From: Sepioteuthis lessoniana
Taxonomy: Eukaryota > Mollusca > Cephalopoda > Myopsida > Loliginidae
Reading direction: 5' to 3'
Length of the DNA stretch: 64,000 nt
Assembly (NCBI GenBank): GCA_963585895.1
Contig: OY757924.1
Span: forward strand, 53,927,038-53,991,037
Shown here: positions 1 through 11,227 of the stretch, piece after piece
Layout of the letters: every line of letters starts with the position of its first letter
Numbering within the stretch: the stretch's first letter is position 1
Notes under the pieces: model-generated
The model's database searches: none
The model's input: the letters and a program-made list of their open reading frames with translations, nothing else
What the model was told of the DNA's origin: nothing
Position numbers and translations under genes: made by a program

Positions 1-1050
1 ATTGTTAACAGTCAGAATTCTATTAAGTATTAATCAGTCATTTGCACACAGTTAAATAGTTCCAAGTATTGATATGTATCAATAACAATTCATTTAGACA
101 CTCATTTGTTTATACACAGTTAAATGATCAAACAGGTCAATTTCAAACGATTCAATCTCGCATAAGTACACAGTTTAAGTGTAAAACTGTTCTTTTTTAC
201 TCATAGATAGGATCCTATCAAGTGCTACCACTCCGGGTCAGAGTTGCCCTGGGGGCGATGGCAATGAAGGGGAACTCCGCATTCCTCAAAGCTCAAGCAT
301 AACTGAAATCTCACCATCAGATTGTTTTGACCAGTCGGCTGGGGCTGTAGGACACACCGACAGCTTCTCTACAGAGGGGTAAGACTCCCCCCAGCGAATG
401 TCCTGGATATGACCCTAATCAATCTGATGGCAAGGTTCCAGTGATGTTGGAGCTTTGGGGAATGCGGAGCACCCCTTCCTTACCATTGCTCCCAGGTCCA
501 CTCAGGCCCGGAATGGTAGCACCCTATCTATGGGTAAAAATAGAACTAAACTGCATACTAATAATGTTAAGCTGAATTGTTTGAATTAGAACAGTTTGAC
601 TAAACTAAATAGCTTGAAATAGAAATGGTTTTGACAATTAAACTGTGTACTTACATTTAAACTGCGTGCTAATTCTAAACTGAATTGTTTGAAATGGAAT
701 TGTTTTTGACATTGAAACTTTACTAACACTAAATTGAATTGTTTAATCTAGAACTGTTTTGACATTTATCTGTGTGTAAACAAAATCTGTACTTATACTA
801 AGCTGAATTAGAATTGTTTTGACAAACAAATTGTGTACTCATGCTAAACTGAATTGTTTGAAATAGAGCTGACTATTTGCATAAAAATGGATTTGGCGTG
901 AAATAAGCCACAAAGGTTGATATGCCATAAAAACCAACCAACAACCATCAGATTGTTTAGTGTCATTTCTAGGACACTCGTTGGGGGAGTGAGTTTTACC
1001 CCTCTGCAGTGATGCAGTCCGTGTATTCTGCAGCTATGCCTGTTTGGGTC
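1..1050 (-). repeat. SINE-A copy, sense on minus, split by another SINE-A
   Basis: The outer copy covers 1-327 and 959-1050. It shows the usual blocks in reverse: TTTGCACACAGTTAAAT, CCACTCCGGGTCAGAG, CATCAGATTGTTT, then the CTCTGCAGTGATGCAGTC head. It is cut by the window edge at its tail end and interrupted at 328-943 by a copy in the opposite direction. Confidence 0.75.
328..943 (+). repeat. SINE-A, full length (616 bp), with 15-bp target-site duplication
   Basis: The sequence ACCATCAGATTGTTT occurs at 313-327 and again at 944-958, flanking exactly this interval. The head starts with the CAGTCGGCTGGGGCTGTAG block and the tail ends with GGTTGATATGCCATAAAA and an AACC-rich run. No tRNA-like A or B box is obvious in the head. 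The duplication shows retroposition into an older SINE-A copy. Confidence 0.85.
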
Positions 1051-1099
1051 CCATGTATATATAAAGAACATTTACAGTAAGTTGTCTGAATTTCTGAGA

Positions 1100-1300
1100 T
1101 GAAGCTTGAACATTTTTATTATTGGAGTAATCGAATTATTGTCTTCATCTTCATTCTTATATTCACGACGTTTCCGCCGATGGGTCCTTCGGCCTTCTTC
1201 AGGTATTTCACTTTGATTTTTTTTGCGAATCCTTTATAACTATACTTAATTTGGTAACCTGACATATGATAAATTTTCTGTTTCGCAGATATTTCTTTTA
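1100..1300 (-). repeat. possible Penelope-like terminal fragment
   Basis: The minus strand reads CTGAAGAAGGCCGAAGG ... GGAAACGTCGTGAA (about 1160-1202), a pattern seen at the ends of Penelope-like elements, where CTGANGA and GAAAC flank a small stem. No coding part lies next to it. The rest of 1050-1750 shows nothing recognisable. Confidence 0.3.
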
Positions 1301-1750
1301 AATTATTCTTTTCGGGATATATCTTAATTTGGAGCTCTATGTTAATTTCAATATATAAAATGATCTTTCTATCAAATAAAGAAAATAATCATAATGGTCT
1401 TCCATAGATTCGATGAGAGCCATTAACTAAGACGAAACTTTGTAACTGACCTACACGTGTAATTTGTTTATAGTGGTTAAAGCTCGCACCAAAATAATGG
1501 ATGACGCAAACTTCGTGAAATGACTGTGGAATTTAATCTTTCGTAGTCAATGATCATGAGAAATTGGGATATCGGAAATTATCATCTTGTTGGGTCCCAA
1601 AGCAATTGACTAAATAACAACAAACTCGACATACTTCGAGGATGGTGTTTATACGCTTGTGCTCTGCTGAGACAAGGGTATCAACCTTGGTGGTTACTAC
1701 TAATGTTATATACCAGAAGCGAAGAGGCAATAACTCTTGTTTATAAAAAA

Positions 1751-1752
<2 letters not shown>

Positions 1753-1798
<46 letters not shown>
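1753..1798 (+). repeat. (GA)n microsatellite
   Basis: About 23 GA units without interruption. The stretch that follows, 1800-2350, has a GC-richer part (1920-2020) but no gene or repeat I recognise. Confidence 0.95.
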
Positions 1799-1799
<1 letters not shown>

Positions 1800-2357
1800 A
1801 TTTATTTAAAATCGACTATAAATAGCGATTTTGAAGCACAGAGCCTCACACAAGAGTCGGACTGATGTGATTTACACCATGTCTTCAAATTTATACCAAG
1901 TGGAGATATATTTCCAGAGAGCCTTGCTACTTCGGGCTTCTTTGACGGGAGACTGATCCAGAGCCGCTTCTCTTCCGGCGCCCCACCTACGCAGTTCTTC
2001 CCACGAAATTCACGTGGCATTTATGTTGTCTCTTGTTTATCTTAAAAACACCGCTGCACATGCTGTTTTTGAAATCCACACTAACTGGCCCGTCAAAGGC
2101 CAATATGTAACACTAAGAAACATAGTAGTGCTGGTATCTTACGTACAATGTTTTTTTCGGTATATTAATAAACATGCTGAATTAGTAAGTGATTGTAATT
2201 TAATTTTTGGACACCCGTCCAAAATTCTTGAAACTGTCCATTTCTTTTGCATTTAACTTATTTATTTTTATGCATTTTATATACTTGTTTTTCTGTGCTT
2301 TGAATGACTGCTTAGAAATTACAATTTTTTTTTCATAGATTACACGCATAAGCAACA

Positions 2358-2620
2358 AAATGGAGCCGTGTTTTGTGTTATAGGAAATGAAATAGGCTAC
2401 TCGAGTTCAACTCTTTGTCGAGGTTGTTTGCATTTACATTCGCGCCTTCATGCCCTTGGAGAAGGCATGAATCCATCTTTTCTCTTAAGCTCTAGGTAAA
2501 TAGTAGAAGAGACTCAGCTTTTTAGCTTTGGTAATGCAACCAGTCTAGGAGAAAAAAAAACTGCAGTCAAACCAGATGTACTCCGCTTGAACATCCTGCT
2601 AGAAGTAGAGGGGTTGGTTT
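2358..2620 (+). repeat. SINE T2, diverged
   Basis: Body and tail match other T2 copies: the GGAGAAGGCATGAATC block, GGTAAATAGTAGAAGAGAC, CAGTCTAGGAGAA and ACTCCGCTTGAA. The tRNA-like head is eroded. Confidence 0.65.
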
Positions 2621-2624
2621 GGTT

Positions 2625-3175
2625 TCTTTGTTTAATGGCATATGAACCTTTGTAGGTTATTAAATGCCAAAGCCACCCTTGTATAAGGAAAGTAGTGGTA
2701 CTATTTAACCAATAGCTGGGAAGATAAGGGGGTTCATATATTTCCCAAGGGAGGTACCCGTGGTGTAACGGTTATCGTCGTAAGAAATGGACACGGTGAC
2801 ACGGGTTCAAATCCTGGACGAGACTGATTGCATTTCACATAGCACTAATACTCTTGGGAAAGGAATGAATCAAATTATTCTCCCTCCAGCTGTGGGTAAA
2901 TAGTAGGAAAGACTAGGTTCTTCAGCCTTGGTGAGGCAACTAGTCTAGGAGAAGGAAAACTCAGAATTCAAACCTGTTAAACTCCGCTTAAAAATTGACC
3001 TTGTGTCATATCCTGCCCGAGCGGAGGGTTTGGTAAATATGTATATACATATCTTTCCCAAGGGTATTTGTCCGAAAGTGAACGTAATAGCGCAACTGGA
3101 GTTCGAACTCACAAACTACAATTCCGTAGTCAAGCACTTTAACCATTACAACACAAGGACATCTCCAGAGAGGCT
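2625..3175 (-). repeat. SINE T3, sense on minus, split by T2
   Basis: Two pieces, 2625-2751 (tail and centre) and 3065-3175 (tRNA-like head with the B-box AGTTCGAACTC in reverse). They are separated by the T2 insertion at 2752-3053 and share the duplicated TTTCCCAAGGG. Confidence 0.8.
2752..3053 (+). repeat. SINE T2, full length (302 bp), 11-bp target-site duplication
   Basis: TTTCCCAAGGG at 2741-2751 and 3054-3064 flanks the element. The head has a pol III A box (TGGTGTAACGG) and B box (GGTTCAAATCC), as in tRNA-derived SINEs. The tail ends in TATATACATA. The host is a T3 copy, so this insertion is younger than T3 here. Confidence 0.85.
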
Positions 3176-3411
3176 GGGTAAAGATATGCATAAACAACTA
3201 AATAGATTTATCAAACGAGTCTCTTCATTTCCTTAACAGGCCAGGATTAACGAAGGTATATTATAAAAAATGAAAGTTTGTTATTAATCAATTTTAAAGA
3301 TACGTAGGTCACATTATTCGCTGGAGACTTGAATAGAGTCGCCGTTTTGATATAGCCCTTAAAAAATGAAATAAAACACGCACACACATTCTAAGAAAAC
3401 TACCGATTTGA

Positions 3412-4002
3412 TTTGGTTGAGTTTTATAGCATATCGACCTTTGTAGATTATTCAAAACCAAATCCTGTTTGCACAAACAATTTGTAAGCGAATAGTTTGT
3501 TGGTAACATTTTTTTTAAAGAGCCAGAGCTCATTTTTTTTTTGCACACTGTTAAATGATTTCAAATATTGTTATCCCACACGAATAATTCTATTTAATAT
3601 TAATCGTTTGTTTGCACATAGTTAAAAGATTAGGTATTGCTTACAATAATAATTCTAAATGGTTTCAAGTATTTATATTTAACAATAATAGTTCTATTTA
3701 CACGCAGATAAAGGGTTTCAATTATTGCTCTTAATTGTTTGCACACAGTTAAATGGTTTGAAGTATTGCTATCAAACAGTAACAATTATATTTAATATTA
3801 ATAATAGTTCTTTTTAAAGGGTCAAAAGTTCTTTTTGAGCCATAGGTGGGACCCTAAAAGATACCACTACTCCTGGTCAGAGGAGACCTGAGAGTTATGG
3901 TAATCCTTCATTACTATTACTATCTGGTTTACTCCTCATTCTTCAAACGGTAGGACTGGAACCTCACCATCCGATGCAGTTTAATGTCATACTCAGGACA
4001 CT
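3412..4002 (-). repeat. SINE-A copy, sense on minus
   Basis: It runs from the tail (ATCGACCTTTGTAGATTATT) through TTTGCACACAGTTAAATGG repeats and CCACTACTCCTGGTCAGAG to TCATACTCAGGACACT. The extreme head is missing. Confidence 0.75.
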
Positions 4003-4027
4003 AAATGGTTTCAAGTATTACTGAAAT

Positions 4028-4285
4028 AAAAGTTAAGTTGGCAAACTTAGTCGAGGGTGACCCGAAGGCTCCCTTTTCAATAGCTACTACACAGAGGTGT
4101 AGGGGGAGGGGGAGGGCGCTACTTCATTCCCTGGGTTGCTCCCCTTTACCCTTGACCCTTACCTTATTATGCTGTGTTGAGCAAGGACTTACCAAGTACC
4201 ATTTTTGAGTCTTTGGTATGACTCGACCTGAGACTGAACCCTGGTCTCCTAGACCAGTGGCGAACACTCTACTCATTAGGCTAAT
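4028..4285 (-). repeat. SINE T1, sense on minus
   Basis: In sense direction it has a tRNA-like head (B box near GGTTCAGTCTCAGG), then GAGTCATACCAAAGACTC, TAAGCATAATAAGG-type middle, CACCTCTGTGTAGTAGCTAT and the CCCTCGACTAAG tail. It sits inside SINE-A sequence. Confidence 0.8.
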
Positions 4286-4492
4286 GATCCAATTAAACAA
4301 TTCTATTTGACGCAATGATGATATCCTAACAGGTACTATCACTTCAGTCAGAGTGGAACTGGGAGTAATGGCTATCAAAGTGCAGTCTGCATTCGCAAAA
4401 GCTCCTGGACTAGAGTCTCACCATCTGATAGTTTAGTGTCAAAAACAGGACATTTGTGGAGGGTGTTTTACTCATTTGTAGAGACACAGTCG
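4286..4492 (-). repeat. SINE-A fragment
   Basis: It carries ACAATTCTATTTGACGC, AACAGGTACTATCACTTCAG and CTCACCATCTGATAGTTTAG, the conserved SINE-A centre and part of the head. Only the left part of the element is missing through the T1 insertion. The next 670 bases (4493-5167) are AT-rich with A-runs and show nothing I recognise. Confidence 0.65.
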
Positions 4493-5167
4493 GGGAAAAA
4501 AACAACAAAAAAAAACACTCCCCGCAAAACACACACAAAACCAGCAAAATAAACTAAAATAAACAAATAAATGTGATAATTTTAAGGCATAAAAAGACAA
4601 TAACTTCCACCCCCAATTAAAATCGTGATAACTGGTCATCAGAGTTGTACATAATTTTCTAAACCACACTCAGGTTTTAGAAACATTGCATACCCCTCAC
4701 TTTTGTATAAACCTCACCTGCCCAATTATTAAGAAAATAGTTTTACTAGTTCTATAAGAAGTGGTGTTATGTTGCCTCAACAGCAACAACAAAAAAAAAT
4801 CTTCAGTTAGGGCTCTTCTGTGTGCGGCTTAGAACTTTTTCAACAACCCTCGTATATCCTCAGTTGTTCTTAGGGCTAGTCGTATTCAGTTACTGTGATG
4901 CCTTGGTTTCATTATCTTATCTCATCACCAGTTTTCATAAACTGAGGCTAATTTGGCTCGGTCGAAATAAAAATAAATTAAAACAAAAAATCAAATTAAA
5001 AAATACAACCAAAAAACAAAAAGAATAGAAACTACGAGATTCGGATGATAAATTCATCGGTTGACCAAGATATTTGCATGTAATATGAACAAATAAAGTT
5101 TATTTTTCAACTGATACTCTAGCATAACATGTTTCTTCTATCAGTATCGCAGTGATTGGATGGCATT

Positions 5168-5402
5168 GGTTTGGTTTGTTTATTTAATGGCATATCAACC
5201 TTCATAGGTGATTGAATGCCAAAGCCATTCTTCTAGAAGAATAGTAGTAATATTATTTAACCTATTGCTGGGAGGATAAGGGGGTTCATACCTTTCCCAA
5301 TGGTATTTGTCCGAAAGTGGACGTAATAGTATAAGTGGAGTTCGAACTCGCTTTCTACGATTCCACAATCCAGTGCTTTAACCATTACACTATACCCTCC
5401 GG
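5168..5402 (-). repeat. SINE T3, near full length, sense on minus
   Basis: Tail (GGTTTGGTTTGTTTATTTAA), centre (CCTATTGCTGGGAGGATAAG) and head with reversed B box GTTCGAACTC and reversed A box region AACCATTACAC are all present in order. Confidence 0.85.
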
Positions 5403-5726
5403 GATGCTAGTGGTTAAAAAAGTTATCAAAAACAGATATGAACTTTTTAGACTACACTAGGAAAATGAAGGAATGTTATATCTTTAAAAGTTCAAAAACC
5501 AAAACAAAAAACAAAACAACACGAACATTTTAACCATTTCTCTCAATTGGATACAAATAATATATCAGTCTTTGCGCTGTTATGGAAAGTTAGTACTCTA
5601 ACTTGTTGATTAGTTGGGATTATATATATATATATATATATAAATTGAATTAAATAATTTTAAAACACTTTTCCATAAATCAAGAAGGGTTCAGTACCGG
5701 ATAATAGAGCAGGATAAAATCTAAAA

Positions 5727-5846
5727 TGAATATTTACTCAACCCTCTATAGTAGTTTCATTACTACCAGTTTTATCCATAAAAAATAATACATGGAACTG
5801 GCAGTAATGAGACTGTCAAAGAGTGGTGAGTAAATATCCACTCATT
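5727..5846. repeat. imperfect hairpin, about 53-bp arms
   Basis: Left arm GAATATTTACTCAACCCTCT ... TACCAGTTTTATCC and right arm GGAACTGGCAGTAATGAGA ... GGTGAGTAAATATCC are reverse complements with a few mismatches, with a loop of about 12 nt. It could be a short foldback MITE; no target duplication was found. Confidence 0.6.
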
Positions 5847-6606
5847 ATTGGTTATATAATCCATTTTTCAAAATTCGATTAATACACGAGTATATACGGT
5901 ATTTTACTATATAATAACAGTATATGGTTCCAACTATCTCACATAGTGAGTTAATGGCAGACCAAATGCGGTATAAACTGGAGAGTTCTCAATATTGGTG
6001 ATAGAGCTATTATATAATAATAATGAATGAATATATATTAGTTTATATATATATATGTTTTTAATAGCATGGTGCTTATCTGTGACCAGTGGTTTCATAC
6101 CGTCTTATTACGACAATCATCAGGCAGAAAAAGAAAGATATTGGAGAAATCGAAAAATACTGCTCGAAGAATGTTCATGTTTGGATTGTTTATAACTCTT
6201 TGTGTATGTGTGTGTGTGTATTATATTTGCTTATTATTATATGTAGTCGTATATGTGATCATTAGTATGTGTGTGTATGACGATTCATGTGTCTCGCGGC
6301 AGGTTTGAGGTTGTCTCCTAGATGTAAGTGTAGCGAAAAATCGCGGGACAGACAGGGTTTGAGCGAATAAAAAAATAAAAAAACAAACAAAAAACAAACA
6401 AACAAACAAACAAACAAACAAACACACAAAAAACAAAAATATTATCCAAATGTCGACATGAGAATAAATATCAACTCTCACATTTGAACCCATACACATA
6501 ATCCATCCTCACCTCCACAATACCAATACCACCTCCATTATTAAAATCCCCTCAACCCTCCACGAATAACCTCACGACGCACCGTAAGTACCATTTCCTC
6601 CATTTG

Positions 6607-7130
6607 TTATAAAATAGCGGAGGGATTTCGGTTCATGCCTTTGAGTTTAGTTAGGCTGAGAACCTTTCGGCTCAGCACATGGGTTGGTTGGGTGTAACAT
6701 TGAAGCAGGTGTTAACGCGGGTGCGCGCGGGCGGATGGAGGTGTCACTCAGATGTCATAACAGTCCGAGACGATACTGGGTGACAAGGTGCGGGTGACGT
6801 CACGCACCGGAAGCGCGCAGAGGTTTGTGTGAGAATTTGAAGAGAGAAAGAGCCGAGATTAGACACCAAACGAAGAGGTTCGACTTTTGGAGCTCGCAGG
6901 TGCGAGGCGAACGTGCGCCCTATGGGGGGCCGCTCGAGATGGGGGCCAAATGAATAAAACAGCATAGAAGATTGTGTCTCTCCTCCTTACGTCGAAACCT
7001 TTAACTCAAAGTTAATAAAAAGGTTTCGTACCTGAACAAGAAGTCGTTACGTGTTTTCGAATTCCGAGATTCCTAGGTTCTTTATATGTTCTAGCGTTAA
7101 TTGTGAATATGGTACACATTGAACCTTTAT
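6607..7130 (+). mobile_element. solo LTR-like fossil (family X)
   Basis: A GC-rich block with TATA-like TATAAAATAG near its start and AATAAA at about 6953. Its right part (ATTGTGTCTCTCCTCC ... GTTTCGTACCTGAAC) matches the reversed blocks at 63560-64000 and 31351-31983. No internal retroviral region is next to it, so it looks like a solo LTR. Divergence between copies suggests an old family. Confidence 0.55.
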
Positions 7131-7740
7131 ACACATCTCCAAGCACCCTCACCATCTGTTGATATGTTAGTCATGATTTCATGATTGTTAGAAATACGTC
7201 TTAATACAGTATATTTACCATATTCCTTAAGTACATACCATCATAGATTACAATAACGTAATATAACAATAAACAAAACTCAGACAGCTAATACAAATTA
7301 TCATTGCAGCGTCTTAATACAGTTTATTTTCCCACATCCGTTACGTACATACCATCATAGATTGCAATAACGTATACGTAATATATCATTAATACAACAG
7401 ACAGCTGATACAAATTATTATTGCAATTTAACTCAGATCATATTCCAACATATAAATACTAGTATTGCACAATACTCCATAAAATATAACATATTTCTTA
7501 ACACCACAATATTCCCACCTCACCTATTATTCTTAAGTTTTAGATCCATCATCCGTTTTCGTCTATTATACGTACAAGTCAAATAAAAAAAAATTAATGG
7601 AATGATGATGATAATTTGTTCCTTAATTCAAATCATCACCACTCAACATTTTTTTATTCGCCCAAACCCTGTCTGTCCCGCGATTTCCGCTACATGTTAC
7701 TACACTTAGATTTAGGAGACAACCTCAAATCTGCCGCGCG

Positions 7741-7772
7741 ACACATACATACATACATACATACATACATAC
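7741..7772 (+). repeat. (CATA)n microsatellite
   Basis: Seven to eight ACAT units inside the right arm of the inverted-repeat pair; the left arm has a GT-rich tract at the matching place. Confidence 0.85.
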
Positions 7773-8008
7773 AATCTTATATACGACTACGCACAATAAT
7801 AGGCAAATATAACCGACACAAACACACACAAAAATACACAATCCAAACGCAAATATTCTTTTGACTGTATTTTTCGATTTCTCCAATATTTTTCTTTTTC
7901 TGCCTGATGATTGTCTTAATAAGACGGCGTGAAACCAGTGGTCACAGATAAGCATCCATGCTATTAAATATATATAAAAACTAATATTTATTTTTATTTG
8001 ATTATAAT

Positions 8009-8152
8009 ACCCTTGATACGTACCTTATAATGCTGAGTGTTAATTGTTAATCAAGGTGGTATCAAGTACCATTTTTTGAGTATTGGTATGACTCGACCTG
8101 GGATTAAACCTCGATCTCCCGGGCCATTGGTGAACACTTTACCCACCAGTCC
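8009..8152 (-). repeat. SINE T1 head half, sense on minus
   Basis: In reverse it reads ACCCTTGATACGTACC, TATCAAGTACCATTTTTTGAG, GGTATGACTCGACCTGGGAT and CTCCCGGGCCATTGGTGAAC. The 3-prime half is missing. From 8165 to 9020 there are two (AAT)n tracts (8525-8554, 8780-8815), an A-run, and otherwise nothing recognised. Confidence 0.75.
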
Positions 8153-8522
8153 AATATATATATATATAAACAAACATAATATAATATATCTACTCAAGCA
8201 TTTTAAAAATTAATGTTTAAGCAAACCTTTGCGCCGACCATTACATGAGCGATGATTTTGAAAGTTTGAAATTTAAACAATGAAACGTACTAGGAGGCAA
8301 ACGTTGGTCCAAAAAAATGAAATTCATTAATTAATGATTTTGTTACTTTATATCAAGACTCCGCCTATACAGGAGATTTACTCAAACACATATATGTGAA
8401 GTATCGATGGGTTAACAAATTAAAACTGAATATGAGTCATTTCAAAATAGGTCAAATCATAAGGTAAAACAAGACTGAAAAGATTTAAATTCAAATTTAC
8501 TTAAAAGCTTTGGATGGAGGTT

Positions 8523-8555
<33 letters not shown>

Positions 8556-8779
8556 GGAATGTAGTTTGGTAGGTATATTTTTTTATTAAGGTGTTGCTAA
8601 AAACAGTTGCTCAGGAATTTTTGTTTCTGAACAGCTACGTACAACATGGCGTGAACGGAAAAAAAATCATAAGTTGGAGGTAAGTAACACTCGTGATCTC
8701 AGTCGGAAACGAATATTTTTTCATGCATTTATTTATATTTACAACTATTAACTTCCGTGCGTAAATGTTTATTCAGTTC

Positions 8780-8816
<37 letters not shown>

Positions 8817-9021
8817 TTGTGTTTACATTATTTATTCAGTCCGTAATGAATTCAACAGAAGTTGAAAAAAAAAAAAAAAAAAAGCAAAGAAAGAAAAAAG
8901 AAGAATTACACCTGCAAAAAAGAAATATCAAAAGACGTTATGCGTATAGTTTTATTTTCTCTTTTATAAATATTCGCAGCTGAATCTAGCTTTTTTGAAA
9001 TTTTAGCCTATACAATGTCGT

Positions 9022-9449
9022 TGGTTCGTTGATGTTTTATGGCATGTCAACCTTTGTGGGTTCAATACCAAATTTTGTTTGTTTGTATGGATTTTATGGC
9101 ATATCAACCTTTGTAGGTTATTTAATGCCAAATCTATTTTTAAACAAAGAAACAGTTTTTATTTTAAACAATTCAGTTTTGCATAAATTACTTGAAATAG
9201 AACTGTTTTGACATTTAACTGTGTGGACAAAAACTATACTTATACTAAACTGAAGTGTTTAAAATAGAACTGTTTGAATAAACTGAATAGCTTGAAATAG
9301 AAATGGTTTTGACAATTAAACTGTGTACTTATGCTAAAGGGAACTGTTTGAAATAGAACTTTTTCTTTGTATAAAAATGTATTTGGCGTTAAATAACTTA
9401 TAAAAGTTGATATGACATAAAATCCAAACAACCAACTAACAACCAAATG
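9022..9449. repeat. two SINE-A fragments in opposite directions
   Basis: 9022-9238 reads tail-first (two TATGGCATATCAACC-type tails, sense minus). 9239-9449 reads in sense plus and ends in AAAGTTGATATGACATAAAA. Neither has the SINE head. Confidence 0.65.
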
Positions 9450-9960
9450 AAATTTGTACAATCCAGAATCTATTCAAGAAATTGTGACCCATAGAATTCT
9501 CTAGGACTCTGAGATACAAACAGATCCCCAAATTCAAGCCAGAAGGTCAAACCTTGTGTTAATGAACAAGAAAATAATTTTGACATCTAGCCGATTTTGC
9601 TGTTCCGACAGACCACAGAATAGAACAAATACTAGGATCTTACCAGTGAGCAGAAAAAAACTGTGGCACACGCAGGTGACAGTTGTGTCAATTGTTGTTG
9701 GCGCACTAGGAACAGTACCCAAAAGCTTGAAAACAAACAAACAAACAAAAAAAAACAAAACAAAAAAAACAAAAAAAAATGGAGGAATCAGGAAAGTTCG
9801 AGACTATACAGTCAACTGAATTGTTGCGATCGTCTAGAATTCTGAAAAGAACCTTTGGGCCCTGATGGGACTTGCTGTCATTCTGACTCCAGTGAAAGAC
9901 CACCCAGCTAATACTGATGTGAAAAAATCAAAAGATGTAAAATAATAAGAATTGGAATCC
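9450..9960 (+). mobile_element. LINE with restriction-like endonuclease, 3-prime end
   Basis: Translations in shifting frames give an IQTD..IQARR..LVLMNKK block (about 9510-9570) and VVGALGTVPKSL (about 9690-9735), then a 3-prime end with CCAGTGAAAGACCACCCAGC. The xRRPDLxxxNKK ... DFAVPxD pattern is that of the C-terminal restriction-like endonuclease of R2/R4-type non-LTR elements. The copy is decayed and holds an A-rich (CAAA)n insertion. Confidence 0.6.
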
Positions 9961-10554
9961 TTAATAAGTGCAGTGAAGATATACAGTCAGGATATAGAGA
10001 TGGAATTTGGTATAGAAAAGTGTACCATGTAAATAATGAGAAGTGGAAACGACAAATGACGGAAGGAATAGAACTACCAAATAAAAAAAAATCTGAACGC
10101 TCAGGGTAAATGGAAATTACAAGTATTTGGGAATACTTGAAGTAGAAACCATCAAACAAGCGGAGATGAAAGAAAAATTAAAAGAATACCTCAGGAAGAA
10201 CGAGAAAACTACTCAAAACCAAACTATATAGCAGGAACCACATCAAAAGTGATAAACACCTGGGCTGTCCTCCTTGTAAGATACTCGGGACGGACGAGGG
10301 AAGAACTTCAACAAATGGACCCGAGAACAAGAAAACTCATGACGATGTATAAGGCCTTTCATCCAAGAGATGACATAGAAAGTCTGTATGTGTCAAGAAA
10401 AGAAGGAAGAAGAGGACACGACAGCATTGAAGATAGCATCAATAGATCGAAAAGACGACTCGTAGACTATGTAAAAAGAACAAAGAAAGGTTAATTACAG
10501 CAACTAGAAACAACACATGGATCAAGAGAATAACATTAACTAGAAAACAAAAAT

Positions 10555-10757
10555 GGGAAGAAAAGCAGTAGAATAGACATGAACAAGCGAAATCTCACAC
10601 GAGAATATTTGGACACAGCTAAGAAAGAGAAGAAACTGCGTTTCATTTTATCGGTTAGGTCTGATTTGAAACGCAGTTTCTTCTCTTTCTTAGCTGTGTC
10701 CAAATATTCTCGTGTGAGATTTCGCTTGTTCATGTCTATTCTACTGCTTTTCTTCCC
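10555..10757. repeat. perfect 89-bp inverted repeat, 25-nt spacer
   Basis: Arm 10555-10643 and arm 10669-10757 are exact reverse complements over 89 bases. The arm consists of about 77 bases of the target LINE plus about 12 bases of the inserted LINE, so the inverted repeat was made at insertion time. The same 22-residue peptide starting MNKRNLTREYLD can be read on both strands. Confidence 0.9.
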
Positions 10758-11227
10758 AACCTAACCGATAAAATGAAACGCAGTTTCTTCCAGGCAGCGG
10801 TCACATCGATACTGCTATATGGATGCACTACATGGACGCTAACAAAACGGCTGGAGAAGAAACTAGATGGCAATTACACAAGAATGCTGCGTGCAATCCT
10901 GAACAAGTCCTGGCAACAACACCCCACAAGACACCAACTGTACGGCCACCTGCCCCCTATCACGAAAACTATTCAAGTAAGACAAACCAGACATGCAGGA
11001 CACTGCTGGAGAAGCAGAGATGAACTCATAAGAGATGTACTCTTATGGATCCCCACACATGGCCACGCAAAAGCAGGACGACCAGCTCGAACGTACATTC
11101 AGCAGCTATGTGAGGATACAGGTTGTTGTCCTGAACACCTACCTAGGGCGATGAACGATAGGGAGGAGTGGCGAGAGAGGGTCAGGCATATCCGTGCTGC
11201 CAGCACGATATGATGATGATGATGATG
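10632..11227 (+). mobile_element. RTE-like LINE 3-prime fragment, 5-prime rearranged, 11-bp target-site duplication
   Basis: The open stretch 10773-11213 codes for the end of an RTE-like polymerase protein: MKRSFFQAAVTSILLYGCTT, RQTRHAGHCWRSRDEL, HAKAGRPARTYIQQLCEDTG and REEWRERVRHIRAAST, followed by a (GAT)n tail at 11212-11227. The 5-prime part is a reversed bit of the same LINE (about 10632-10668), then a reversed copy of the target DNA (to 10757). Confidence 0.8.

Larger units (their letters stand above)
6028..7996. repeat. inverted-repeat pair, arms about 350 bp
   Basis: The left arm 6028-6380 and right arm 7645-7996 are reverse complements over most of their length, including ATCATCAGGCAGAAAAAGAA, GAGGTTGTCTCCTA and CGCGGGACAGACAGGGTTTG. 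They differ by several substitutions and by length in GT- or GTAT-rich tracts. In each arm a CTGATGA ... GAAACC pattern flanks a small stem (right arm 7904-7935 on +). The middle holds a solo-LTR-like fossil and AT-rich DNA. The arms may be inverted terminal copies of one Penelope-like element or two separate insertions. Confidence 0.6.
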
